Positions 41,669 through 49,411 of a stretch of DNA of 64,000 nucleotides are shown piece after piece; the stretch's first letter is position 1; each line of letters starts with the position of its first letter. The position numbers were made by a program, and so were the translations under genes. The notes under the pieces are model-generated. The model was not told where the DNA came from. It did not search any database and was given only the letters and a program-made list of their open reading frames with translations. This stretch comes from Actinoalloteichus_B caeruleus. GTDB lineage: Bacteria > Actinomycetota > Actinomycetes > Mycobacteriales > Pseudonocardiaceae. Location: the NCBI RefSeq assembly GCF_000718005.1, contig NZ_JODV01000002.1. One strand, 5' to 3'.

Positions 41669-42185
41669 CGGTCACCCGGACTCGCTCGGCGAGCCACGAC
41701 CTTTCCGCCTCGAGGAGGCTCAGTGAGTACGAGAAGACCTCCCGCGCCGGGCGCGGGAGGGGGACTGGGGCGCCCTGGGCGGCGCGGATGCCGACGAGGC
41801 GCGCCTCCACCTGGGTCAGGCGGCTCCGAAGGGCCCGCGTGTACTCCTCGTCGGAGAGCAGGGGCAGGTTCGCCACTCCGACCAGCAGCGGGTTCGTCGC
41901 TGACCGCAGCTCGGTGACCAGGGCGAGCGCGGTATCCCGCGCGGCCTGGTGGCCCTCACTGGTGGCGTGGAAGACCCGTCGGGACTTCGCGGCCGCGGGG
42001 GCGTCCGGCACGTGGACGAGCCCGCGTCTCTCCAGCCTGGTGAGCAGGTAGTAGATCGAGGAGAAGCCGATGTCGGTCCACTGGCGGATGCCGCGTTGCT
42101 CGATGACCCGTTCCAGGTCGTAGCCGTGCTGGGGCCGTTCGATGACCAGGCCCAGCACCGTCAGTTCCGCCGGCGTCAGCTCCAT
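41586..42185 (-). CDS. PadR-family regulator
   Basis: A 199-aa PadR of the subfamily 2 type: the winged helix MELTPAELTVLGLVIERPQHGYDLERVIEQRGIRQW is followed by SSIYYLLTRLERRGLV and the helical C-terminal dimerisation part (SYSLSLLEAERSWLAERVR). The start at 42183-42185 lies 6 nt behind TAGAAT, so translation is probably leaderless; an ATG 6 nt earlier would overlap the -10 box. The reading frame continues about 27 codons into the GyrI-like gene beyond the usual family end, and that tail (TDDEQDRLQEEPRRLPG) looks non-native, so a frameshift near 41680 is possible. A perfect 18-bp palindrome covers its promoter, pointing to autorepression. Confidence 0.9.
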   Translation of the reverse strand: MELTPAELTVLGLVIERPQHGYDLERVIEQRGIRQWTDIGFSSIYYLLTRLERRGLVHVPDAPAAAKSRRVFHATSEGHQAARDTALALVTELRSATNPLLVGVANLPLLSDEEYTRALRSRLTQVEARLVGIRAAQGAPVPLPRPAREVFSYSLSLLEAERSWLAERVRVTDDEQDRLQEEPRRLPGEAGPVPDHRRT

Positions 42186-42190
42186 GAGCA

Positions 42191-42208
42191 TATTCTAGTA
42201 CTAGAATA
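42191..42208 (-). promoter_or_regulatory. PadR operator overlapping its own promoter
   Basis: TATTCTAGTACTAGAATA is a perfect 18-bp palindrome and, in this GC-rich setting, a conspicuous AT-rich island. The -10 box TAGAAT of the PadR gene (42192-42197 on the plus-strand coordinates) is inside it, so bound repressor would block RNA polymerase directly. Confidence 0.8.
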
Positions 42209-42312
42209 ACAGCCGATGTCCAAGAGGTCTCATGGCGAACGTGTGCGCACGACGGGACCCAGCAGGCGGAGTGAGATCAGCGAGACGGTGTGCGCCCTGA
42301 GGCAGGCGGTCG

Positions 42313-43218
42313 TCAGCGGTGGCGCTTGGCGGGCGCCGTCGAGTGTCGTTCGTTCCTCGGGAGATCCGGGGAACCCGTCGGGGCCGTGCCGGCGAGGAGC
42401 CGTAGTGCGTGCGCCGAGCTGGACCCGGGCTCCGTGCCGTAGACCAGCAGGGTCTGGTCCGGGTCGTCGCCAGGGGTGAACGCCTGGTAAGTGATCGTGA
42501 GGTCTCCGACGACCGGGTGGTGGTACTGCTTCGCGCCGGTGCCTCGCTCGTGCACCCGGTTACGGGCCCAGAGGCTCCTGAACTCCGGGCTGTGAATCGA
42601 CAGGTGACCGACGAGCTGCCCCAGCTCGGGGTCCTCGGGATACCTCCCGGCATCCATCCGGAGCATGGCCGCCGTGTCGGCGGCAACCCGGGGCCAGTCC
42701 ACGTAGAGCTCCCGGGCGTGCGGATCGAGGAACACGAAACGTGCCTGGTTCCGCTCGGGAGCGGGCATCTCGGCGAAGTCCGCGACGAGGAGCGCGGCGA
42801 GCCGGTTCTGCCCGAGGACGTCCAGTCGACGTCCCAGGACGAAGGCCGGTCGGATCACCGCCTCCAGGTCGTCCAGTAGTGCCCGCGTCGCGGGGTGCAA
42901 CCGCTGCCTCCGCGAGGCAGGCCGGCGGCGCGCCGGCCCCGGTCGCGCGATGGTGTGCAGATGCGCGCGCTCGGCCTCGTCGAGGCACAGGGCATCGGCG
43001 AGGGCATCGAGCACTTGCGGCGAGGCGCTCCTGCTCCGGCCCTGCTCCAGACGCGTGTAGTAGTCGACGCTGACGCCGGCCAGCATCGCGAGCTCCTCGC
43101 GTCGCAGCCCCTCGACCCGCCGCCGGCCCGCACCTCGGATACCGGCCTGTTCCGGTGAGAGCCGAGCGCGCGCCGCGCGCAGGTAGTCGGCTAGGCGCGG
43201 CTCGAGGTGATGGGGCAC
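42313..43218 (-). CDS. XRE-family regulator with MmyB-like ligand-binding domain
   Basis: A 301-aa regulator. The N-terminal helix-turn-helix spans about 5-75 (LADYLRAARARLSPEQAG, then RRRVEGLRREELAMLAGVSVDYYTRLEQGR), and a PAS-like MmyB domain occupies 105-280 (LDDLEAVIRPAFVLGRRLDVLGQNRLAALLV, LHARELYVDWPRVA-type segment, HPVVGDLTITYQAF). The MmyB domain binds fatty-acid-like ligands. The GTG start lies 6 nt behind GACACT, suggesting leaderless translation; the very long open frame to 44745 is an artefact. It is divergent from a short-chain dehydrogenase gene, the usual target of this regulator class. Confidence 0.92.
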   Translation of the reverse strand: MPHHLEPRLADYLRAARARLSPEQAGIRGAGRRRVEGLRREELAMLAGVSVDYYTRLEQGRSRSASPQVLDALADALCLDEAERAHLHTIARPGPARRRPASRRQRLHPATRALLDDLEAVIRPAFVLGRRLDVLGQNRLAALLVADFAEMPAPERNQARFVFLDPHARELYVDWPRVAADTAAMLRMDAGRYPEDPELGQLVGHLSIHSPEFRSLWARNRVHERGTGAKQYHHPVVGDLTITYQAFTPGDDPDQTLLVYGTEPGSSSAHALRLLAGTAPTGSPDLPRNERHSTAPAKRHR

Positions 43219-43374
43219 AGCTCGAGTGTCCCAAGCCCGCCGCCGGCCGCAAGGGAGGAAGGGGGCCCAGTCCGTCCCAGGACACGGCGGGCCTTCGCCG
43301 AGCTCGCCGCCGCACCGACCATGAACCAGTAGCGGCCGCGCAGCGCGGAACCCCCGTCGAAAGGAAGCACTGAC

Positions 43375-44214
43375 ATGTCTGTTTGGTTGATCACCGGCGC
43401 CAACCGGGGCCTCGGTCTCGAGATCGCTCGGGTCGCCCTTGCCTCCGACGATCACGTCGCGCTGGCCGCGCGCCGCCCCGAGAACCTGCCCGAGGATGTC
43501 CGCCACCACACGAAAGCGCTGCCGGTACGACTCGACGTGACCGACAGGACGCGGATCAGTGCTGCCGTTGCCGAGGTCATCGAGCGGTTCGGCTCGGTCG
43601 ACGTGCTCGTCAACAACGCCGGCCGGGGCCTGCTCGGTGCGCTCGAGGAGATCACCGACGCGGAGGCACGCGCGCTGTTCGACGTGAACGTCTTCGGCCT
43701 CATCAACACCACCCGTGCCGTCCTGCCGAGCATGCGTGCGGCAGGCAAGGGCAAGCTCGTCCACATCGGTTCCCGGTCCGGCTTCGAGGGCGAGCCGGGC
43801 GTGAGTATCTACTCCGCCTCCAAGTTCGCGGTCGCCGGGATCAGCGAAGCCCTCGCGGCCGAGCTCGCGCCCTTCGGCATTCAAAGCATGGTCGTCGAGC
43901 CCGGCGTGTTCCGCACCGACTTCCTCGACGCTTCCTCGGTACAGCTGCCCGGAAGCCGCATCGCCGACTACGACGACACCCCGGCCCACGTCACCCTCGA
44001 CTGGGCGGAGGAGGCGAACCACAAGCAGCTCGGGGACCCGGTCAAGGGTGCCGCTTTCATCTACCGGGTCGCCTCCGGCGACAAGCTCCCCCTGCACCTG
44101 CCCGTTGGCCAGGACGCACTGGACCGCCGCTCCGCCATGACCGAACGCATCGAACGCGAGACCGCTCCCTGGCGCGAAGCCTCGGCTGCCACCGCGCACA
44201 CCGACAGCGGCTGA
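43375..44214 (+). CDS. Short-chain dehydrogenase/reductase
   Basis: A 279-aa classical SDR. The cofactor motif is TGANRGLGLEIA (residues 7-18), NNAG follows near 82, and the catalytic Ser-Tyr-Lys are in HIGSRSG and YSASKF. An Arg after the second strand (ALAARRPENL) indicates preference for NADP(H). The C-terminal part (ERIERETAPWREAS) is typical of SDRs controlled by MmyB-type regulators. AAAGGAAG lies 7 nt before the ATG. The substrate is not identifiable. A strong hairpin 156 bp downstream ends the transcript. Confidence 0.93.
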   Translation: MSVWLITGANRGLGLEIARVALASDDHVALAARRPENLPEDVRHHTKALPVRLDVTDRTRISAAVAEVIERFGSVDVLVNNAGRGLLGALEEITDAEARALFDVNVFGLINTTRAVLPSMRAAGKGKLVHIGSRSGFEGEPGVSIYSASKFAVAGISEALAAELAPFGIQSMVVEPGVFRTDFLDASSVQLPGSRIADYDDTPAHVTLDWAEEANHKQLGDPVKGAAFIYRVASGDKLPLHLPVGQDALDRRSAMTERIERETAPWREASAATAHTDSG

Positions 44215-44544
44215 CCCCACGAGGGGCCCTTCGAACCGCGTCCAGGTCCGCTCGTCCACGACCGGAGACGAGAGCCGCCGCGCTCTTCGTCCGCCGAGCG
44301 GTGTCGACACCCTGATGCGCGGGAGGGCCTTCGAGCATGAGCCGGCCAACCGCCTGCCGTCCGCCGCCCGCTCTCTCCGGAGCCCCTCCGGAGAGAGCCC
44401 GCACCTGCCGGGAGCCACCACGCTGCTCGACGTGGCCCTGTGGTCGGGCACTTGCGCGGACGAGTCGAGGCCATGAGCGCACCCAGAGTGCCACCCGCGT
44501 CCAACTCCGCTGATCCCTGTTCGATCGTTCTCCCTGGTCACGGG
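44215..44544. other. Region between the SDR gene and the tRNA
   Basis: 330 bp with no protein gene; contains only the strong hairpin at 44370-44398. Minus-strand frames here overlap the tRNA and are not genes. Confidence 0.55.
44370..44398 (+). terminator. Strong hairpin after the SDR gene
   Basis: A perfect 13-bp stem: GCTCTCTCCGGAG at 44370-44382 and CTCCGGAGAGAGC at 44386-44398, with a 3-nt loop. It can serve either strand: the SDR transcript, or the 3' end of the minus-strand tRNA transcript. Confidence 0.8.
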
Positions 44545-44621
44545 TGGTGGGGCAGGTGGGGCTCGAACCCACGGCCAAGGGATTATGAGTCCCCTGCTCT
44601 GACCAACTGAGCTACTGCCCC
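44545..44621 (-). tRNA. tRNA-Met (anticodon CAT), 3' CCA encoded
   Basis: A complete cloverleaf on the minus strand: acceptor GGGGCAG/CTGCCCC, D-arm GCTC-AGTTGGTCA-GAGC, anticodon stem GGGGA/TCCCT with loop CTCATAA (CAT at 44585-44587), T-arm CGTGGG-TTCGAGC-CCCAC, discriminator A and an encoded CCA. The acceptor stem is fully paired, so it is not initiator tRNA; elongator Met is most likely, though a CAT-anticodon Ile tRNA modified with lysidine cannot be excluded by eye. Confidence 0.9.
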
Positions 44622-44899
44622 CAGTCTCCCGTGATCGCTCCTCGGCCGCCGGGACGGGCGGGAGCGAACGCGGCCCGATCCTAGCGGAGCGCGTACGGGC
44701 ATTCACAAGCCCGCCGACCATGGTGATCCCGGCTCGGCGGTCCACAGTGGGACGTCCACCCGCTGGCCGGCCAGGGCTTCACCTGCTGCTCAGCCACGCA
44801 CACGTGCGGAAGGCCGGTGCCCAGCGGCACCGGCCTTCCTCGGTGAGCGACTCGAAGCGGCCTGTTCGGGCCTGGCTGCCGGATCTACCCGGCTGCTGC

Positions 44900-45400
44900 T
44901 CAGTCGTCGTAGTCGTCGTCGTCCCGGTCCTCCTCGTAGCCGATGATGTCGCCGCTGGCGGCGTCGATGTCGATGTCGTACTCCATCCGGTCCTTGCGGA
45001 GTTCGATCTCCCACTCCCACCGGCCGTCGTCCTCGTCGAGTTCGACCTCGGTCACCCGGGCGCCGGGGACGCGCTCCAGGGCGATCCGCTCGGCCTCCTC
45101 GCGGCTGATCTTCGGTCCGCCCTCCCGTGCCTCGGCGCTGGTGGCCTCCACGGTCTCCACGGACCTCGGGTCCCAGTCGTCCCGGTCGTCGTGGCGGTCG
45201 TCCCGGTCATCGCGGTCGTCCCAGTCGTCGTCCCGCTCGACGTTGTTCACGGCGGCGTTGCCGGGGTTCTCCCAGTGCTGCGCGCTCGCCGCCGGCACGG
45301 TCTCGTTGTTCCCGCCGTCGTTGAGCGCCACGGCCGTGCCACCGATGGCGAGCAGGCCCACAGCTCCGACAACCGCGGCGACCATCTTCGGGTTCTTCAT
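44900..45400 (-). CDS. PepSY-domain membrane-anchored acidic protein
   Basis: A 166-aa protein with an N-terminal hydrophobic segment (MKNPKMVAAVVGAVGLLAIGG, signal or anchor). A very acidic spacer of Asp-Arg repeats follows (RDDDWDDRDDRDDRHDDRDDW-like, about 56-77), then one PepSY domain (ISREEAERIALERVPGARVTEVELDEDDGRWEWEIELRKD, about 97-137) and an Asp-rich tail (DRDDDDYDD). PepSY domains inhibit peptidases or bind at the cell surface; the charged tracts could bind cations. GGAAGGG lies 6 nt before the ATG. It is monocistronic. PepSY genes are often near two-component systems, and one lies 1.3 kb away. Confidence 0.88.
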   Translation of the reverse strand: MKNPKMVAAVVGAVGLLAIGGTAVALNDGGNNETVPAASAQHWENPGNAAVNNVERDDDWDDRDDRDDRHDDRDDWDPRSVETVEATSAEAREGGPKISREEAERIALERVPGARVTEVELDEDDGRWEWEIELRKDRMEYDIDIDAASGDIIGYEEDRDDDDYDD

Positions 45401-45991
45401 GGTGGTTCCCTTCCTTCTCCTGGTGGGTCCCGAGTCGCTGTCCGGCTCTCCCGGCCTGGTCTCGGGGGTGTTCCCCTCGGTGTGGGACCAAGATTGCCGT
45501 TCCCGGTGATAGGGCCGCGCTGTCTGACTCCTAAGGGGAGGTAAAGATCGGCGGAGGCGGTCGTGCGACCGGTGCGTGAACCACGCTCCAGTGCTGTGAC
45601 CTGCTGGTTTGCCTGGTCCGCCCGGTGTGGTGGCGACATTGGCTCGCGGGCTCGTGGCGTCCTCGCGGGCTTGGCGGAACAGGACGCGGCCTTCGGGGTG
45701 CACGGCCCGAGGAGGAGCGGGGCGTGCGTCGCGGGAGCCCGCGAAGCCGATGGGCTCGCTCGGCTTCCGAGGCCGTGCTCGTTAGTCCGGCGGTCCCGGC
45801 CCAGCGGCCCAGCGGCCCAGCGGCCCGGTGGCCCGGTGGCTCGCGTCGCCTGTGGTGCCGCGTCGGACCGGATGTCGGGGTGGCGCGGGCGTTCGAGGGC
45901 GAATGGCGGCGGCGCGAAGGAGAAGCGCGCTGCGGGTGATGGCGCTGGGTGTTCGTCCGATCGCACCACGTGGGCGGTAGTCTGCGCGTTC
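45401..45991. other. Divergent region between PepSY and TmrB-like genes
   Basis: About 590 bp with no supported gene. It includes promoter elements for both flanking genes, an AT-richer patch near 45530-45550 and the tandem repeat at 45798-45837. Confidence 0.5.
45798..45837. repeat. Short tandem repeat, 8-bp unit
   Basis: GGCCCAGC is repeated three times head to tail and continues as two copies of the variant GGCCCGGT. It lies in a non-coding region and could vary in number between isolates by slippage. Confidence 0.8.
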
Positions 45992-46582
45992 ATGCTGATC
46001 TGGATCAACGGGCCGTTCGGCGTCGGGAAGACGCAGGTGGCCCACGAACTGGAGCACCGCCTGCCCGGGAGTTTCGTCTGCGATCCCGAGCAGCTCGGTT
46101 TCGCGTTGCGGCGAATGACTCCTCCCACCCGGCGGGGTGACTTCCAGGACCTGCCGCTGTGGCGGCGTGGCGTCCGGGAGTTCCTCTCCGGCCTGGTCGA
46201 GGACCACGACGGGCACGTGATCGTGCCCATGACGCTGATCAACCCGGACTACCACGACGAGATCGTCGGCGGGCTCCGGCGGAACCACCCGAACCTGCGG
46301 CACGTCACGCTGCTCACCTCGGAGCAGTCGCTGCTGCGCCGCATCCGGTATCGGGGTGAGGGGAGGGCGAGTTTCGCGGCGGGGCAGGCCCGGCGCTGCC
46401 TGGACGTGCTGAGCACCCCCCAGTTCGACGTCCACGTCGACACCGAGCACCAGACGATCGCCGAGGTGGCCGAGGACATCGCGGAGCACTGCGGTCTGCG
46501 GTTGTCCGACAGCGCCGAGCACCCGGTGCGGCGGGCCGTGCGCAGGGTGGGGGTCCAGCTGCGGCACGTGCGTTTCGACTAG
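45992..46582 (+). CDS. TmrB-like ATP-binding protein (tunicamycin-resistance family)
   Basis: A 196-aa P-loop protein: MLIWINGPFGVGKTQVAHEL with Walker A GPFGVGKT (8-15). It is followed by SFVCDPEQLGFALRRM, DLPLWRRGVREFL, VIVPMTLINPDYHDEIVGGL and the C-terminal RRVGVQLRHVRFD. Order and wording match Bacillus TmrB, which confers tunicamycin resistance by binding the drug with ATP; here the natural substrate is unknown. Related proteins are found in many actinomycetes as kinases of small molecules. The ATG is 8 nt behind TAGTCT (leaderless). It stands alone between the PepSY gene and a two-component system. Confidence 0.88.
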   Translation: MLIWINGPFGVGKTQVAHELEHRLPGSFVCDPEQLGFALRRMTPPTRRGDFQDLPLWRRGVREFLSGLVEDHDGHVIVPMTLINPDYHDEIVGGLRRNHPNLRHVTLLTSEQSLLRRIRYRGEGRASFAAGQARRCLDVLSTPQFDVHVDTEHQTIAEVAEDIAEHCGLRLSDSAEHPVRRAVRRVGVQLRHVRFD

Positions 46583-46681
46583 GCGTGGCCCGCCGTCCTC
46601 AACCCCCGCCGTCCCCGACGTGGGCCGGTCCTGCCGGTTGGCTGTCCGGGGCGGCGTCGGCGGAGTGCGGGTGGGGCGGGG

Positions 46682-47989
46682 TCAGTCGGGGTCGGGTGGG
46701 CCGAGCCGGACGGTGATCTGGGCTCCACCCCAGCCGGAGGCGCCCAGGGACATCCCGCCGCCGGAGGCCTCCGCGGTCCTGCGGGCGATGTCGAGGCCCA
46801 GCCCGGTCGACCCGCCTTTGCTGTTGCCCCGGTCCAGCACGTGCCGCCCGGTGTTGACGCCGCCGAACCCGGTGCCGGCGTCGGCGACGACGAGGACGGC
46901 TCCGCCTTCGGGCGCGGGGCGGAGCCGGACCGCGAAGGAGGTGCCCTCCTCGGTGTGCGCGAAGACGTTGCCGAGCAGGGCGTCGACGGCGGCGACCAGT
47001 TCGCCGGGGGAGACGCGGACGAGCAGTGGCCCCGGGGCGAGGTCGAGTTCGACGTGGCGTTCGGTGTCCTCGGCGAGCACCGACCAGAAGCGCACCCGCT
47101 CGGACACGACCTGTGCGGCGTCGCAGGCCACTCGGGCCGCGGTCTGCCCGTCGCCGCCGCTGCGCCCCCTGGCGTCCTGGATGACCTCGCTGACGGCGCG
47201 TTCCAGTTCCTCGACCAGCCCCTCCACCCGGCGGGCCTCCTCCGGCGACCGCAGGCCCTCCGCCTCCAGTTTGAGGGCGGTCAGCGGGGTGCGGAGCCGG
47301 TGCGAGATGTCGGCGACCGTTTCCCGTTCCTGTTGGAGCAGGGTTTCGATCTGACCCGCCAGGTGGTTGAGGGCCAGTCCGACGTCCCGCAGTTCCTTGG
47401 GGCCGGCCGGGTCAGCCCTGGCCTGGAGCTCTCCCCGGGCCAGCCGGTGGGAGACGGCGGCCAGCTGGGTGGTGGGTCGCACCAGGGAGGTGGCCAGCCG
47501 GTCCGCGACGAGCGCGCTGACCGCGAGCAGCACCACGGCCAGCAGGACGAGGATCAGCACGGCCCGGTCCACGCCCCGGTGCAGGACCTCGGCGGGCACG
47601 TGGGCGCGCACCGCCGCCTGCTCCCCGGTGGAGTCCTGGGCGTTGACCAGCAGCTCCATCCCACCGTCGACGTCAGCGGTGAAGGTGTGGCCGCGGAGGG
47701 CGAGGTCCACCGACTCGGTGCGCTCGGCCGGCTCGCCGACCGTGGTCCCGTCGGGGAGGAAGATCGTCAACTGGTGGTCGTCGGACAGGTTGACCCGCTC
47801 GACGGCGAGGCGGATGACCTCGGGGTCGGCGGTGGCCAGCAGGGAGCTGAAGGACTGCGCGTCGACGTTGGCCGCGTGCAGCGCGCGGTCCTCGGCGACG
47901 GTGCGGACCAACAGGGCCAGCGGCACGAGGAACGCGACCAGGATGAGGGAGGTGGTGGCGGCGACGAGCAGGGCAAGGCGTCCTCGCAT
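46682..47989 (-). CDS. Two-component sensor histidine kinase, HisKA type
   Basis: A 435-aa kinase: one membrane segment at 6-28, an extracytoplasmic domain of about 110 residues, and a second segment near 143-165. A HAMP domain (RPTTQLAAVSHRLARGELQAR) and a HisKA domain with the phosphoacceptor in VADISHRLRTPLTALK follow, then an ATPase domain with LLGNVFAHT and VADAGTGFG, ending GLGLDIARR. Architecture is that of PhoR/CusS-like sensors that detect periplasmic ligands such as metal ions or envelope stress. It lies 2 bp after the response regulator gene. The start is ATG 47987-47989; a GTG two codons earlier is also possible. Confidence 0.95.
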   Translation of the reverse strand: MRGRLALLVAATTSLILVAFLVPLALLVRTVAEDRALHAANVDAQSFSSLLATADPEVIRLAVERVNLSDDHQLTIFLPDGTTVGEPAERTESVDLALRGHTFTADVDGGMELLVNAQDSTGEQAAVRAHVPAEVLHRGVDRAVLILVLLAVVLLAVSALVADRLATSLVRPTTQLAAVSHRLARGELQARADPAGPKELRDVGLALNHLAGQIETLLQQERETVADISHRLRTPLTALKLEAEGLRSPEEARRVEGLVEELERAVSEVIQDARGRSGGDGQTAARVACDAAQVVSERVRFWSVLAEDTERHVELDLAPGPLLVRVSPGELVAAVDALLGNVFAHTEEGTSFAVRLRPAPEGGAVLVVADAGTGFGGVNTGRHVLDRGNSKGGSTGLGLDIARRTAEASGGGMSLGASGWGGAQITVRLGPPDPD

Positions 47990-47991
47990 GG

Positions 47992-48678
47992 TCACGCCCC
48001 GCCCGGTGCGCCCAGTTTGACGCCGACGCCTCGGATGGTGTGCAGGTATCGGGCCTGTTGGGCGGTCTCGCCCAGTTTTCGGCGGAGCCAGGACAGGTGG
48101 ACGTCGACGGTCTTGTCCGCCCCGCCGTAGGGCACCTGCCACACCTCGATGAGCAGTTCCCGTTTGCTGACCACGGCGCCGGCACGGGCGGCCAGGTAGT
48201 GCAGCAGGTCGAACTCGCGGGGGGTGAGGTCGAGTGGCCGCCCGTCGAGGCTGGCTTCCCTGGAGCGGGCGTCCACCCGCAAGCCGCCCACGGTCAGCGC
48301 CTGGGCGGGGGCTTCCTCCCCGCCTCGGCGGAGCACGGCGCGGATGCGGGCGTCGAGCTGGCCGGCGCTGAAGGGCTTGGTGACGTAGTCGTCGGCTCCG
48401 GCGTCGAGGACCGAGATGATCTCGGTCTCCTCGTCGCGGGCCGTGGCGACGATGACGGGGACGGTGCTCACCGCCCGCAGCATCCGCAGCAGTTCCCGGC
48501 CGTCCATGTCGGGGAGCCCGAGGTCGAGCACGACCAGGTCGGGTCCTTCGGACACGGCCAGCCGCAGGCCGTCCATCGCGGTGTGCGCGGAGGCGACGGC
48601 GTGGCCTCGTTCCCCGAGTGCCCTGGTCAGTGCGGTACGGATCGTCGGGTCGTCCTCGACGAGCAGAAGGTGCGCCAC
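47992..48678 (-). CDS. OmpR-family response regulator
   Basis: A 228-aa regulator. The receiver has VEDDPT at the start, Asp52 in VVLDLGLPDMDG, Thr79 and Lys101 (VTKPFSAGQ). The OmpR-type winged helix spans about 128-222, with LTPREFDLLHYLAARAG and VDVHLSWLRRKLGE for the recognition helix. The GTG start lies 6 nt behind TAGCGT (48685-48690), giving a leaderless message. It forms an operon with the kinase. Divergently, a small secreted-type gene begins 95 bp away and is the nearest likely target. Confidence 0.96.
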   Translation of the reverse strand: MAHLLLVEDDPTIRTALTRALGERGHAVASAHTAMDGLRLAVSEGPDLVVLDLGLPDMDGRELLRMLRAVSTVPVIVATARDEETEIISVLDAGADDYVTKPFSAGQLDARIRAVLRRGGEEAPAQALTVGGLRVDARSREASLDGRPLDLTPREFDLLHYLAARAGAVVSKRELLIEVWQVPYGGADKTVDVHLSWLRRKLGETAQQARYLHTIRGVGVKLGAPGGA

Positions 48679-48773
48679 CCCCGCACGCTATCGGAGGGCC
48701 GAGGCGGCCGGTACGCCTCTCACCGAGGGCTAGGATCGTCTTATCCCGGCGTTAACCCGGCCCGCGCGAGAGT

Positions 48774-49295
48774 GTGATGGTGAGAAAAGGCCTTTCGAAT
48801 CGGACCAGGTTCGCCCTGGGGGCCGCTGGCTGGGCCGCCGGCGCCACCGCCGCGACGGCGGTGGGCATCGCCGCGGTCGGCGCGATCGGCGCCGGGATCG
48901 TCGACGACGCTCCCCGCGTGTTGGACCAGCAGGCGATCAGCTCCCGGTTGACCTCGCAGACGGCGAACCAGCCCGCGCCCTCCACCGCGCCGGCCGTGCC
49001 CAGCACCTCGGCGGAATCGGGGCCGGGGGAGGATTCCGAGCCCGTGGACACCGGGCCGCCTCCACAGCGGAAGGTGATCGGGACCCCCGGCGGTTCGCTG
49101 GCGGTGGAGTGCGTCGGTGACCAGGCCCGGTTGGTCAGTTGGACCCCGGACCAGGGTTTCCACGTGGACGCCGACGACGTGGAGCGAGGCCCGGCCCGGG
49201 AGGTGTCCCTGGAGTTCGAGTCGGAGGACGTCGACATCGAGGTGGACGTGGTGTGCCAGGGCGGGGTACCGGCCGCCTACTTCGAGGAGGACTGA
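48774..49295 (+). CDS. Small membrane-anchored protein of unknown function
   Basis: A 173-aa protein: a basic start (VRKGLSNRTR), an Ala/Gly-rich hydrophobic stretch of about 34 residues (FALGAAGWAAGATAATAVG and onward), a Ser/Pro/Thr/Glu-rich linker (about 62-98), and a short beta-rich C-terminal part from KVIGTPGGSLAVECVG onward with two Cys (residues 112 and about 162) that could form a disulphide, ending in an acidic patch. Several starts are possible (GTG 48774, ATG 48777, GTG 48780). It lies divergently from the OmpR-type regulator and may be its target. Homologues with a similar layout beside two-component systems are known to me only as uncharacterised. Confidence 0.65.
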   Translation: MMVRKGLSNRTRFALGAAGWAAGATAATAVGIAAVGAIGAGIVDDAPRVLDQQAISSRLTSQTANQPAPSTAPAVPSTSAESGPGEDSEPVDTGPPPQRKVIGTPGGSLAVECVGDQARLVSWTPDQGFHVDADDVERGPAREVSLEFESEDVDIEVDVVCQGGVPAAYFEED

Positions 49296-49411
49296 CCCTG
49301 ACCCGGGGTCCTGGCTGTCCGCGCTCGGCCCCCGGGTGTCCGGGTGTCGTGACCTGACGGAAGTCCTGCCGTCCCGGTCTCCCGTCCCCGGGTCGTGGGC
49401 CGCCCGGCGCC

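Noticed and set aside
42313..44745. 810-codon frame spanning the XRE regulator, the SDR gene and the tRNA
   Set aside because: Real protein sequence begins at GTG 43218; the remainder is antisense to the SDR gene and overlaps the tRNA.
45798..45837. CRISPR-like repeat
   Set aside because: Units are 8 bp and contiguous without spacers; it is a simple tandem repeat.
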